DNA from: a virus | DNA: 64,000 nt | Reading direction: 5' to 3' (one strand) | Virus record (IMG/VR): IMGVR_UViG_3300008259_003217 | Location: 62,001 to 126,000 of that record | Shown: positions 52,577-60,386 of the stretch, in pieces | How the letters are laid out: each line of letters starts with the position of its first letter | Position numbering within the stretch: position 1 is the stretch's first letter | Translations under genes and position numbers: made by a program | Notes under the pieces: generated by a model | The model's input: only the letters and a program-made list of their open reading frames with translations | Databases searched by the model: none | Told to the model about the DNA's origin: nothing

Positions 52577-53169
52577 TTGACATTATTGACATATATACTA
52601 CGGATCAAGGTGAGGTAAATAACAATAAAAATAAAATAATTTTAACTCACACCGGTAGGAATTCAATAAACTATATACAGTCATTAAAATACAGGAATAA
52701 TAAAAAATACAAAAAAATACCAAACTTCGTAATAACTAGGGACGGTAAAATCATCCAGACATTAAGTCCAGAAAAATACCTAAAATATTTTTCATTGGAT
52801 AAGATGAATAAGGAGTCCGTGGTGGTATCACTGGAAAACCTAGGTTGGTTAGAAAAAGTACCACTTAAAAATTCATACATTAATTGGATTGGTGATATTT
52901 ATAATGGGGACATTTTTGAAAGAAAGTGGAGAGATTATATTTTTTGGCAACCATACACAACAGAACAAATGGAATCTTGTGTTTTATTGTGTAAAAAATT
53001 GTCAGAAGATATGTCAATAAAACTTAAATGTATTGGACACAATACAAAAATAAATGGAGCTGAAAGACATGAGGGTATTTTAACTAAAAGTAATTTTGAG
53101 TTATATAATACTGATCTTAGTCCAGCTTTTAATTTTGAATGGTTTGTAAAAAAAATTGAAGATGAATAG
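52573..53169 (+). CDS. N-acetylmuramoyl-L-alanine amidase-like endolysin
   Basis: 198 residues. Would cut the bond between muramic acid and the stem peptide of peptidoglycan. The order of features fits the Amidase_2 family: LTHTGRNSI (H26), NFVITRDGKIIQTLSP, VVVSLENLGWL, YTTEQMESCVLLCKKL, KCIGHNTKING (H near 157) and a C-terminal DLSPAFNFEWF. No signal peptide, so release needs a holin. It overlaps the membrane protein upstream (ATGA) and the next gene by 8 nt; spanin-like genes follow 0.6 kb later, making a lysis cassette. Confidence 0.75.
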   Translation: MIDIIDIYTTDQGEVNNNKNKIILTHTGRNSINYIQSLKYRNNKKYKKIPNFVITRDGKIIQTLSPEKYLKYFSLDKMNKESVVVSLENLGWLEKVPLKNSYINWIGDIYNGDIFERKWRDYIFWQPYTTEQMESCVLLCKKLSEDMSIKLKCIGHNTKINGAERHEGILTKSNFELYNTDLSPAFNFEWFVKKIEDE

Positions 53170-53758
53170 ACAAGATGAAATTAGGGATTTACTTAAAGCT
53201 TCTAGAAAGTTATTAACTAATGAATCATTAAATGAGGAATTTACACGTATTAAATCAACCTACGGTATTATAAGTGAGGATCTGGACGATATGGACCGAA
53301 AACCGACAGGTTATGAAACAGCTGAAGTTTCTGATGAGGAAATTGAAGATAACGATGAAAAAAAATCAAAAACCGACAAGACTAGGGGATTTAAAATATC
53401 TGGTGGGATAATGATCCTACACTCAAAAGATAAGTCTCAATTACAGTTAACAAGTGACGATAAGAAAGCTTTCCAAGACAGTATGAACGAGTTCAGAACT
53501 GATGTTAGTGAACTAGTTGAATTCAACAAACTTAATGTTTATGATAATAATGTTGAATGGTCAGGTAAGATAACTGAAATGGACCTAGACTTCTTTTTCT
53601 CAATTGGTGAGTCAACAGGTGTCTATATAAATTCTGAAATGTCAAAAGTTGATGAACCTTTTATTGAAACATTAAAAAAAATACAAACTTTTTATGAAAA
53701 ATTTAAGTCAAAATGGAGTAAGGTTTTGGCTGACAGAAAAAAACTATCAGAACTATGA
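53162..53758 (+). CDS. Putative internal virion or lysis-associated protein
   Basis: 198 residues from ATG 53162 (an alternative TTG at 53156 would add two). N-terminal amphipathic helix (MNRQDEIRDLLKASRKLLTN) followed by SLNE, an (L/I)-x-E-type site; an acidic linker (about 60-75); then a folded domain (GFKISGGIMILHSKDKSQLQ; EWSGKITEMDLDFFFSIGES). The N-terminus resembles other gene products here that may carry capsid-targeting leaders. No enzymatic motif. Confidence 0.5.
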   Translation: MNRQDEIRDLLKASRKLLTNESLNEEFTRIKSTYGIISEDLDDMDRKPTGYETAEVSDEEIEDNDEKKSKTDKTRGFKISGGIMILHSKDKSQLQLTSDDKKAFQDSMNEFRTDVSELVEFNKLNVYDNNVEWSGKITEMDLDFFFSIGESTGVYINSEMSKVDEPFIETLKKIQTFYEKFKSKWSKVLADRKKLSEL

Positions 53759-54108
53759 AAGAATTTTTAATTAAAAATTATAAAGAAATATTATTAATTG
53801 TATTCAGTTGTACAATTGTATTTATTTTGACAAAGTTATATAGTCAAACCACCGACAACAGTGAGTTAATTAAATATAAATTAGAACAACTTGATAAAAA
53901 TATTAATGAAGTAAATCAAAGACAAAAAGAACTGGACAAATTGATCGTAACGTATAAAAAAGATATATCAAAAATAGACTCTACAATCAACAACATTAGA
54001 GTTGAGAAAAAAACTATAAACAACTACTACGATAAAAAATCCCAGGATATTAAAAACGCTAACGCTAAACAGGTGGATAGCCTGTTTAAAACAAGATACA
54101 AATACTAA
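53755..54108 (+). CDS. i-spanin-like membrane coiled-coil protein
   Basis: 117 residues. One N-terminal transmembrane helix (EILLIVFSCTIVFILTKLYS) followed by a long charged coiled coil (about 38-100), the layout of inner-membrane spanins (Rz type) that bridge to the outer membrane in the last lysis step. Starts by ATGA overlap and lies downstream of the amidase. Next gene is a candidate partner. Confidence 0.6.
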   Translation: MKEFLIKNYKEILLIVFSCTIVFILTKLYSQTTDNSELIKYKLEQLDKNINEVNQRQKELDKLIVTYKKDISKIDSTINNIRVEKKTINNYYDKKSQDIKNANAKQVDSLFKTRYKY

Positions 54109-54112
54109 CATT

Positions 54113-54523
54113 ATGAAAAGACTCCTAGCATTTATAATTTTATTCAACACATATACGGTTTTTGGACAATCTGGTGTTGTTGATAGTAATCAGATTTGTT
54201 TGCCGTATACTATAGGAAGACAAATACTATTAGATTTAAATGAATTAGATAGATTACGGGATGAAAGTAAATTAACCAGACTTGAGATAATTGAATTGGA
54301 AAAAAAATCAATAAAACAGGATGGTATTATCGACGTTCTAGAGGAGAAAGATAGTAATAACGTTAAGATAATAAAAATGACTGAGGATAAGTTTAAAATT
54401 GTCAATGAAGAAAATGGAAAACTTAGAGATGATATTAGAAAATTAAAAACAAAAACAACTATTATAGAAATTGTTGGTGCTGCGATACTAACATCAATAA
54501 CCTACATATTTATTTTTAAATAA
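54113..54523 (+). CDS. Secreted coiled-coil protein with C-terminal membrane helix (possible lysis partner)
   Basis: 136 residues. Signal peptide (MKRLLAFIILFNTYTVFGQS, probable cut after G-Q or before), a periplasmic coiled coil (about 40-110) and a C-terminal hydrophobic helix (IVGAAILTSITYIFIF). There is no lipobox cysteine, so it is not a classical o-spanin. A spanin-like role is inferred from the position after the Rz-like gene and from the coiled coil. Confidence 0.55.
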   Translation: MKRLLAFIILFNTYTVFGQSGVVDSNQICLPYTIGRQILLDLNELDRLRDESKLTRLEIIELEKKSIKQDGIIDVLEEKDSNNVKIIKMTEDKFKIVNEENGKLRDDIRKLKTKTTIIEIVGAAILTSITYIFIFK

Positions 54524-54524
54524 A

Positions 54525-55253
54525 ATGGCGTTAACTCAGAGTGATAAAAGAGAGGTTGAATCAATTGTTAAAAAAGAGATAAAAGACTTTTTTGGGTCTA
54601 ATACCTATAAACAATTTGAGGATAAAATTATTGATAGAATATCAAGGGACATTAAACGAGGAAAAATCGAGGGAAAAAAAGAAGGTGATTATTTGAGTTA
54701 CTTAAATGATAGAGGTGACATTGTTAAAATTTTAAAATTGATTAGGGATAAAAAATTGTCCAATCGAACCATTAGGATTAAAATAAAAGAATTTTTAAAG
54801 GATCCAGGGGATATTAATGATTTTCTTTTATCCGTAAAAAACAATACAAAAAAATACAAAAAAGAGGAGACTAAAGAAATCTCCACAAGTAGTGCGGCCG
54901 GAATGTCATACTCCACAAAGTTGTTTAGTGAACCCCAAAAAGTTGAGACCAAGGAGGCTACGTCAACAGCTTCTAGTGGTCAATACTCAACACCCAAGGT
55001 CTGGGCCAAGTCAACAAGTAAAAAAGATTGGAGAGGAAAATCAAAAACACAAATACCGGGAGGAAAATTCGTTCAGGTTAAAAAAAAATGTAAACGTTTT
55101 CCATACTGTAATCAGGGGGATATTAAAGCTCTTAACATATTTGAAAATGAGGTTTTAAATAATGTCATAAACACTGTTTCTGAAAAATACGGTATCGACG
55201 TTGACACAATTAAAACAATTATCCTATCAGAATGGAATAAACGTAATAATTAG
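54525..55253 (+). CDS. Hypothetical basic protein
   Basis: 242 residues, not recognised. Basic N-terminal helical domain (KREVESIVKKEIKDFFGSNT; LNDRGDIVKILKLIRDKKLS), a Ser/Thr-rich low-complexity middle, a cysteine pair (KKKCKRFPYC) and a C-terminal helix. Starts 1 nt after the previous stop. Could be a virion-internal or DNA-binding protein. Confidence 0.5.
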   Translation: MALTQSDKREVESIVKKEIKDFFGSNTYKQFEDKIIDRISRDIKRGKIEGKKEGDYLSYLNDRGDIVKILKLIRDKKLSNRTIRIKIKEFLKDPGDINDFLLSVKNNTKKYKKEETKEISTSSAAGMSYSTKLFSEPQKVETKEATSTASSGQYSTPKVWAKSTSKKDWRGKSKTQIPGGKFVQVKKKCKRFPYCNQGDIKALNIFENEVLNNVINTVSEKYGIDVDTIKTIILSEWNKRNN

Positions 55254-55254
55254 A

Positions 55255-55266
55255 TATTTATTAATA
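55255..55266 (+). promoter_or_regulatory. Late-like promoter TATTTATTAATA
   Basis: Perfect TATTTATNAATA, 10 nt before the ATG at 55277. Confidence 0.5.
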
Positions 55267-55276
55267 AAAATAAAAA

Positions 55277-56752
55277 ATGAGAAAAGACCAATTAAAACGT
55301 AGTATATTTAAAAAACTTTTAAGGGAAAGTATGGAATCAAAAGCTCAGGAAGTTTTAGAAAAAATAATGAACATGAAAGACATTAATCCTGATAATGAAT
55401 TTGATTATACAGCTGAGAGTAAAATGTGTAACGAATGTGGGTTAGGTGAAATGGTTGAGGGTGAGTGTAACGAATGTGGGTATTCAAAAATGTCAATGGA
55501 AGAAGAAAAAACATTATCTAGAAAACAAAAGAATATCGCAAAATTAGCTGAACCTGAAGATGAAATAGACGCTGAGGATCTTAAAGTACTAAGATCTAAA
55601 AAACGAAAAGACATGAAAGAATCTGAAGATATGGATTTTTACAAAGACTCTGATATAATGGGTGGGGAAGTACACTCAAACAGAAGTAGAAAACATGACG
55701 ATGATGAAGAAATTATGTATGAATTAGAAATGGAACGTGAAATTGACGAATCTGATGTTTGGGAAGGTAATGAATTTAGTGGTGAGTTAAATAAAGCTAG
55801 AGAACGTGGCGATGAGTATTTTACTGTTGACGATAGAAAGTATAAAGTTAGAAATGAAAGTTCTGAAAAATTCATACAAAAAGACTCAAGTAAAATGGGG
55901 AAAAAAGGAACTGAAGGTAATTTTAGAAAATGGTGTGAAAGACAAGATTTAACTAATGAAGATGGTGAGGTGACTAAATCATGTATTGACAAAGCTATGA
56001 AATCAAACGACACCAAGGTCATTAAAATGGCTACATTTGCTGCTAATGTTGGTGGATTTTTAGGATCAAATAAAGGTAAGAAAAAGAAAACAGTAAAAGA
56101 ATCAGCTTTATTTACCGAAAGTGAAATTATCTCAATAATTGAAAAAATTGTTAACGAGGAAAAAGATAATATCAAGAAAAGATCACACAAAGGTTTAGAT
56201 ACATACAACAAGATACATAAAGAGTCTGGTAATGAAAATGATGACTATATTAAAGCTCTAACCAAAAAAATGAATGAATATCAAAAACCAGGGTCAAAAA
56301 TTAAATATGATATGAATCCAGAGGAGTTCCCAATGGCTAATGGTGATATGGATAAAAAAGCTTTTGAACTTTCTGATGAGGGTGAAGACTTTAATTATGA
56401 AATTGGTGGATTACAAATACCGGTATCCGATGGGGTTGATCACAATGAAGAGTCAATCAAAAATTATTATCTTGGGTCTAGTAAAACCGGAAATGAACCT
56501 GGTGGAAACGCACTTAAATCAAAAGCCAACGATAGATTTCACAAATTTGAAGAAAGAAAAACATTAAATAAGTTAAAAAACCAATCATATAAAAGGGTAA
56601 CTAGCCCAGTCTTCAATGAAAAACCAGGAACCGAAAAAGGTAAAGGTATGAATATTAAATTGGAATCAGCAGAGGAAAAGAAAGTGGAAAAAATAAATGA
56701 AGAATTTAACAAGATTAAAAATTTAATATCTTACGATAGAAAAACACAATAA
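55277..56752 (+). CDS. Candidate internal virion protein with N-terminal LxE leader and zinc ribbon
   Basis: 491 residues, highly charged. N-terminal basic helix MRKDQLKRSIFKKLLRES with an L15-R16-E17 site like T4 capsid-targeting leaders cut by prohead protease. A zinc ribbon follows (CNEC, C51/C54; CNEC, C64/C67). Region about 195-270 (GTEGNFRKWCERQDLTNEDG; CIDKAMKSNDTKVIKMATFA) is a helical domain with two cysteines that I have seen in phage proteins but cannot name. The rest is Lys/Glu-rich and probably disordered. It has a late-like promoter. Injected or head-internal protein is an inference. Confidence 0.55.
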   Translation: MRKDQLKRSIFKKLLRESMESKAQEVLEKIMNMKDINPDNEFDYTAESKMCNECGLGEMVEGECNECGYSKMSMEEEKTLSRKQKNIAKLAEPEDEIDAEDLKVLRSKKRKDMKESEDMDFYKDSDIMGGEVHSNRSRKHDDDEEIMYELEMEREIDESDVWEGNEFSGELNKARERGDEYFTVDDRKYKVRNESSEKFIQKDSSKMGKKGTEGNFRKWCERQDLTNEDGEVTKSCIDKAMKSNDTKVIKMATFAANVGGFLGSNKGKKKKTVKESALFTESEIISIIEKIVNEEKDNIKKRSHKGLDTYNKIHKESGNENDDYIKALTKKMNEYQKPGSKIKYDMNPEEFPMANGDMDKKAFELSDEGEDFNYEIGGLQIPVSDGVDHNEESIKNYYLGSSKTGNEPGGNALKSKANDRFHKFEERKTLNKLKNQSYKRVTSPVFNEKPGTEKGKGMNIKLESAEEKKVEKINEEFNKIKNLISYDRKTQ

Positions 56753-56777
56753 TTTACATTTACATATCTTTTATTAT

Positions 56778-56811
56778 AATTCTCCATAGATACCCTATGG
56801 AGAATTTTTTT
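56778..56811 (+). terminator. Terminator whose right arm contains a start codon
   Basis: AATTCTCCATAG (56778-56789), loop ATACC, CTATGGAGAATT (56795-56806), then T to 56811. A perfect 12-bp stem with a T run. The ATG of the next gene (56797) lies in the right arm. Confidence 0.8.
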
Positions 56812-57261
56812 AATTACTTATCGAAAAATTTAGATCAAGATGAAGTTGACATCTGGTTTAACGCTAATAATATAATACCGGAAAAACTGGAGTTATATTG
56901 TGATTTCACAATTTCACTATATAATTTGGTGATGGATACTTATTTAGGTGAAAATGTGGATAATGAAACTAAAATAACTTTATCGGATGAGGATAACCAA
57001 AAACATTTTGATTGGTGTTGGAAAAAAACCGTTGATAATTTCTCCAAGGAAGGGTTGGAATTTAATCAAAATGGAGACCATTACGATTATTTTAAATCAT
57101 TTTTTGATGAGATATACTATAAACAAGATAATAAAAATATGAAAGATTCTATTGGTAAATTTTTCTCCGATGTGTTTGATCGTGAAAAACCATTTACTCG
57201 GTCAGATGTGGATATGATATACACCATTTACAAGTCATTAGATAAAAATTTAAATATATAG
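56797..57261 (+). CDS. Hypothetical protein starting inside a terminator hairpin
   Basis: 154 residues, acidic and aromatic-rich, helical (MENFFNYLSKNLDQDEVDIW; FDWCWKKTVDNFSKEGLEF). Not recognised. The only plausible start lies in the right arm of a 12-bp terminator, so an mRNA reading through would have its start codon sequestered. No closer promoter was found by eye. Codon use and composition match true genes here. Confidence 0.55.
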   Translation: MENFFNYLSKNLDQDEVDIWFNANNIIPEKLELYCDFTISLYNLVMDTYLGENVDNETKITLSDEDNQKHFDWCWKKTVDNFSKEGLEFNQNGDHYDYFKSFFDEIYYKQDNKNMKDSIGKFFSDVFDREKPFTRSDVDMIYTIYKSLDKNLNI

Positions 57262-57263
57262 TG

Positions 57264-57292
57264 TTGACAACCAAATTAAAAATGACTATAAT
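57264..57292 (+). promoter_or_regulatory. Perfect sigma70-consensus promoter for the Hc1-like gene
   Basis: TTGACA (57264-57269), 17-nt spacer, TATAAT (57287-57292), 29 nt before the ATG at 57322. Both hexamers match consensus exactly. Confidence 0.8.
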
Positions 57293-57298
57293 TAGTAT
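57276..57298 (+). repeat. 23-bp exact repeat, copy 2
   Basis: Same 23 bases as 25347-25369; this copy includes the TATAAT of the promoter. Confidence 0.85.
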
Positions 57299-57321
57299 CA
57301 ATAAACATTAATTTTTTAAAA

Positions 57322-57492
57322 ATGGAAACTTTAGAGCAAATTAAAACATTAACTGAGTCACTAAACAATGATACTACCAAGTTTTTTGGTGGTAATAAAA
57401 GTGCTGGAACACGAGCTAGAAAAACAGCACAAGAATTGAAAGCGTTATTACAGACGTTGAGAGGTGAAATTTTGGAGACTAAAAAAGCTTAA
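57322..57492 (+). CDS. Hc1-like histone (H1-type) protein
   Basis: 56 residues. The sequence KFFGGNKSAGTRARKTAQEL then KALLQTLRGEI matches the short Hc1/histone H1-like proteins common in Bacteroidetes, whose signature is GNKxAGTRARKxLQEL. It would bind DNA non-specifically in the host cytoplasm. It lies directly behind the strongest promoter in the window and between a terminator-led gene and a membrane protein, so high early expression is likely. Possible roles are host nucleoid remodelling or protection of phage DNA. Confidence 0.78.
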   Translation: METLEQIKTLTESLNNDTTKFFGGNKSAGTRARKTAQELKALLQTLRGEILETKKA

Positions 57493-57499
57493 ATAAATT

Positions 57500-57691
57500 A
57501 TGTTAGGGTTGGAATCAATATTGTTTTTCGTGTTTGTGTTTTCAACCCTAACACTATTTAGGTTATTAATGGTCACATTAATATCACTGTTTAGTTCTAA
57601 CCCAAAAAGTTTAGACATCGGAAACAAAGGTCTAGTATTTTACGGGTTATTACTTTCATATATAATAACATTTTTATTTAAAATACTATGA
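57500..57691 (+). CDS. Small two-helix membrane protein
   Basis: 63 residues with two hydrophobic segments (ILFFVFVFSTLTLFRLLMVT and FYGLLLSYIITFLFKIL) around NPKSLDIGNKG. Lies 7 nt after the histone-like gene and overlaps the next by ATGA. Unknown function. Confidence 0.55.
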   Translation: MLGLESILFFVFVFSTLTLFRLLMVTLISLFSSNPKSLDIGNKGLVFYGLLLSYIITFLFKIL

Positions 57692-58128
57692 GCTTATTCA
57701 AGGAATTCCAACATCTATACCCATACATCCAATCCGTAAGGAAACTCAAAAACTATTTATCATTTGATATTGAGTTCCCACTCACCTGGAAGATACTTAA
57801 AAAGTATGTAAACGAGAAAAATGTGATTGAGAATGATAGTACAAATAAAGGAAGTAGACATTTTTCATTTGTTTGTGAATTTACTGAGGAATCTGTTGAT
57901 GATATAATTAACAGTATAACTCACATCATACAATATAACAAAGATAAAGAAGAAAAAGAAAGGTTATTTAACTCTAAAGTGGATGAGTTAAAAAGTATCT
58001 TTGAAAAACAAAGACTTGATAACCTACAAAACTTAACGTTCCTGTTTGAATCAAACAATAAAAAGATTGAACTAGATGACGATGAAGAAGATGCCGACAC
58101 AACTGGAGAGCCAAGTAGACTGGCTTAA
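57688..58128 (+). CDS. Hypothetical protein
   Basis: 146 residues, not recognised. Begins MSLFKEFQHLYPYIQSVRKL, then a strand-helix core (SFVCEFTEESVDDIINSITH) and a helical acidic tail ending in DDDEEDADTTGEPSRLA. The tail-coding region overlaps the next gene. Member of an early-looking small gene unit that starts at the histone-like gene. Confidence 0.5.
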   Translation: MSLFKEFQHLYPYIQSVRKLKNYLSFDIEFPLTWKILKKYVNEKNVIENDSTNKGSRHFSFVCEFTEESVDDIINSITHIIQYNKDKEEKERLFNSKVDELKSIFEKQRLDNLQNLTFLFESNNKKIELDDDEEDADTTGEPSRLA

Positions 58129-58288
58129 CAGTGAGATTGAAAAAGATAAAGTAGAACTTGAACGAAGTAAGTTAAAATTTATCCAACAGATAAAAAATAT
58201 GGATAGATCTGAAATTCTACCAAAACCAATAGAAATCAAAAAATTAACATTATGGGAGAAAATAATGAAAGTGATAACAAAATCTTAG
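58091..58288 (+). CDS. Small coiled-coil protein
   Basis: 65 residues if started at 58091 (MPTQLESQVDWLNSEIEKDK); in-frame ATGs at 58076 and 58082 also exist. Predicted to be a single coiled coil with a C-terminal LTLWEKIMKVITKS. Overlaps neighbours on both sides (38 nt and 37 nt). Not recognised. Confidence 0.5.
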   Translation: MPTQLESQVDWLNSEIEKDKVELERSKLKFIQQIKNMDRSEILPKPIEIKKLTLWEKIMKVITKS

Positions 58289-58581
58289 AGGAGTTAGCAG
58301 TTGTTACTGATAAAATACAAACAACGTTCCCAAAATCAAAGTCAACAGTAATATTTGAGATGGATGAATATGAGTTTGCTAAAACTAAAACAATATTCAA
58401 CATATTCGACAGTAACCTTAAGAGGTTTAAAATAGATATATCGGAAACAGAAATTGTCTTTCTAAATGGGAGTATCTTCAACGAAGAAGAAAAATCGGAA
58501 GAACCGGAACCAGTAGAAGAACCAGTGGAAGAACCTAAGAGGGTAAGTTGGTTTCGTAAATTATTTCCTACCGGGAAATGA
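58252..58581 (+). CDS. Small acidic hypothetical protein
   Basis: 109 residues. N-terminal helix, a beta-alpha-beta core (STVIFEMDEYEFAKTKTIFN; FKIDISETEIVFLNG), then an acidic EEPEPVEEPVEEP linker ending in WFRKLFPTGK. It ends 21 nt inside the 3' end of the convergent minus-strand gene. Not recognised. Confidence 0.5.
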   Translation: MGENNESDNKILEELAVVTDKIQTTFPKSKSTVIFEMDEYEFAKTKTIFNIFDSNLKRFKIDISETEIVFLNGSIFNEEEKSEEPEPVEEPVEEPKRVSWFRKLFPTGK

Positions 58582-59199
58582 TGTGTATTTACGATACAAT
58601 TTCCTTTTACTAACACCCATATTACTTAATATATCATAAATATACTTTTTTTGTGTCTTACTAGTGTCATAAACTAAAACACAATTTTTATTACCCGAAT
58701 CGATTAAAAATTTCTCGAGTATCTCTAAAAATCTAAAGGATTCTGATTCAGTTTTAAATGTGAAAAGATTTATGGTATCGTCATTTTGAATAGATATTTT
58801 GTTGTTTATTTTTGATATTAGTTTTAATGATCTACTAGAAATATAATCAGTTATGAATTTATTAAATGATATTCTTTTGTTCTTTGAGACATCATAAATT
58901 AACTCCTCCAGTTTAAACGGATTTATTTTTATTATCTTATATTCAGGATCATCGACCTCAGCTTTAAACTGTCTACCAATCTCATCCCTAATGAATACCG
59001 GAGTATGATCCACAGGTTTAAATTCAAGCAAAGACAATTCAAAAGTACAATCAACATTCTCCTCAACAACCTTTTCAAATATAACGTCATTATTTTTAAT
59101 TAATTGATCATAATATTTTTTAGCACGATCAAATCTTTTAAATTTCTTTATTATTTTCTTTCTTTCTTTATTTTTAAAGAGAACAACGATATAATTCAT
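58561..59199 (-). CDS. Hypothetical protein (minus strand)
   Basis: 212 residues on the minus strand, one of the few leftward genes. Lysine-rich (KNKERKKIIKKFKRFDRAKK) with FFINRDEIGRQFKA-like central strands (actual: VFIRDEIGRQFKAEVDDPEY) and a C-terminal NMGVSKRKLYRKYTSFPGRK that might bind nucleic acid. A TATTTATTATAT box lies ahead of the start (59209-59220, minus). Convergent overlap with the 109-aa gene includes a short ATTTCC/GGAAAT hairpin. Not recognised. Confidence 0.55.
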   Translation of the reverse strand: MNYIVVLFKNKERKKIIKKFKRFDRAKKYYDQLIKNNDVIFEKVVEENVDCTFELSLLEFKPVDHTPVFIRDEIGRQFKAEVDDPEYKIIKINPFKLEELIYDVSKNKRISFNKFITDYISSRSLKLISKINNKISIQNDDTINLFTFKTESESFRFLEILEKFLIDSGNKNCVLVYDTSKTQKKYIYDILSNMGVSKRKLYRKYTSFPGRK

Positions 59200-59228
59200 G
59201 TAATAAATATAATAAATAAATAATACAA

Positions 59229-60146
59229 ATGAATACAGAAAACTATTATGATATTTTAGGTGTTAGTGAAAAAGCGACACAAGATGAGATAAAAAAAACC
59301 TATAAAAAGTTAGCTAAGGAAAAACATCCAGATGTTGGTGGTAGTGAGGAAGAGTTTAAAAAAATATCAGTAGCTTACGATATTCTTGGTGATGAACAAA
59401 AAAGGAACCAATATGACATGTCCAGACAAAATCCGTTTGGTGGTGGTTTTCCTGGTTTCGATGAAATGTTTAATATGTTTAATAGGGGTAATCGAAGACA
59501 ACAAGTACATAGTACTGTAATCACAGTTACCGTTGGAACATTAGAATCCTATTTAGGTAAAGTAAAACAATTAAATTTTAAACGAAAATCAAAATGTGAC
59601 CCATGTAATGGAACTGGAGGTGATAAATTAGTTTGTCACGAATGTGGGGGTTCCGGAAACGTCATTAGACAAATGGGGAGTGGTATGTTTATTCAAATGG
59701 TATCTATGACATGTAATACTTGTCGAGGCTCTGGTAAGATTATTAAAAACGCTTGTCACGTTTGTCACGGTACTGGTGATAAAGATGAGATAAAAACAAT
59801 TGACATAAAATTACCACACGGAATTGACGATGGTCAATTTGTTAAAGTACAGGGGTCTGGTGATTTTAGAAACGGAGTGTACGGTGACTTGGTGGTTAGA
59901 GTACAAATAACACCCGAAAATGGGTTCGAAAAGATTTCAAATAACCTAATTTACAATAAAGTATTAAATTTAGATGAAATCCAAAAAGATGATTTTATTG
60001 TACCACACCCGGATGGTGACATGTCAATAAAATTTCCAGACACAATCGACACCTCAAAAGCTCTAAGAGTTAAAAATAAGGGGTTTAAACAACAACCACA
60101 GGGTGATTTGGTAGTAAACTTAATACTTAAGTTCACAAGGACTTAA
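59229..60146 (+). CDS. DnaJ-type (class A) co-chaperone
   Basis: 305 residues. J domain with YYDILGVSEKATQDEIKKTY and HPD (33-35); G/F-rich linker (NPFGGGFPGFDEMFNMF); zinc domain with four CxxCxGxG motifs (CDPCNGTG, CHECGGSG, CNTCRGSG, CHVCHGTG; residues 123-183); C-terminal client-binding part (LPHGIDDGQFVKVQGSGDFR). Stimulates host DnaK. Shorter than bacterial DnaJ (about 375), mainly at the C-terminus. Phage use of DnaJ may help fold tail fibres or take over replication. Flanked by convergent and divergent minus-strand genes. Confidence 0.9.
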   Translation: MNTENYYDILGVSEKATQDEIKKTYKKLAKEKHPDVGGSEEEFKKISVAYDILGDEQKRNQYDMSRQNPFGGGFPGFDEMFNMFNRGNRRQQVHSTVITVTVGTLESYLGKVKQLNFKRKSKCDPCNGTGGDKLVCHECGGSGNVIRQMGSGMFIQMVSMTCNTCRGSGKIIKNACHVCHGTGDKDEIKTIDIKLPHGIDDGQFVKVQGSGDFRNGVYGDLVVRVQITPENGFEKISNNLIYNKVLNLDEIQKDDFIVPHPDGDMSIKFPDTIDTSKALRVKNKGFKQQPQGDLVVNLILKFTRT

Positions 60147-60304
60147 AACATCTCCAATAGGGTCTTAAACAACATTACTGTACCATATATTGAGGATAAT
60201 AAAATATATCCGGAAACTATAACAATACCTATTTGAGTTTTTGTAAATCCTTTATTACATTTACGACATCCATTGACTTCCGTAGCTTTCTTCATTTCTA
60301 TCAT
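60143..60304 (-). CDS. 53-aa small zinc-knuckle membrane protein
   Basis: On the minus strand, ATG at 60304 to TAA at 60143. The protein begins MIEMKKATEVNGCRKCNKGF with one CxxC knuckle, followed by a transmembrane helix (QIGIVIVSGYILLSSIYGTV). It overlaps the dnaJ stop by 4 nt (tail to tail). It accounts for most of the 240-nt gap between dnaJ and the next gene. Composition and clean domain layout support it as real; function unknown. Confidence 0.55.
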   Translation of the reverse strand: MIEMKKATEVNGCRKCNKGFTKTQIGIVIVSGYILLSSIYGTVMLFKTLLEMF

Positions 60305-60330
60305 TTTTTACTAAAAATAAATACATTAAA

Positions 60331-60359
60331 TTGACAAATAAATAAAAAAAGGTTATTAT
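60331..60359 (+). promoter_or_regulatory. Sigma70-type promoter
   Basis: TTGACA (60331-60336), 17-nt spacer, TATTAT (60354-60359), 27 nt before the ATG at 60387. A late-like box follows at 60365. Confidence 0.6.
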
Positions 60360-60364
60360 TAACA

Positions 60365-60376
60365 TATTTATTGATA
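60365..60376 (+). promoter_or_regulatory. Late-like promoter TATTTATTGATA
   Basis: Matches TATTTATNAATA with one mismatch, 10 nt before the ATG at 60387, overlapping the start region expected for the promoter at 60331. The gene may have both early and late control. Confidence 0.45.
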
Positions 60377-60386
60377 AAATACGAAC

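Noticed and set aside
52228-52608. Minus-strand frame of 126 codons
   Set aside because: It is the complement of the EKIVEVPV repeats and has only repetitive Ser/Thr composition.
25347-57298. 23-bp repeat as attachment sites of an integrated element
   Set aside because: The interval contains core phage tail, replication and sigma genes and no integrase; both copies are tied to coding or promoter functions.
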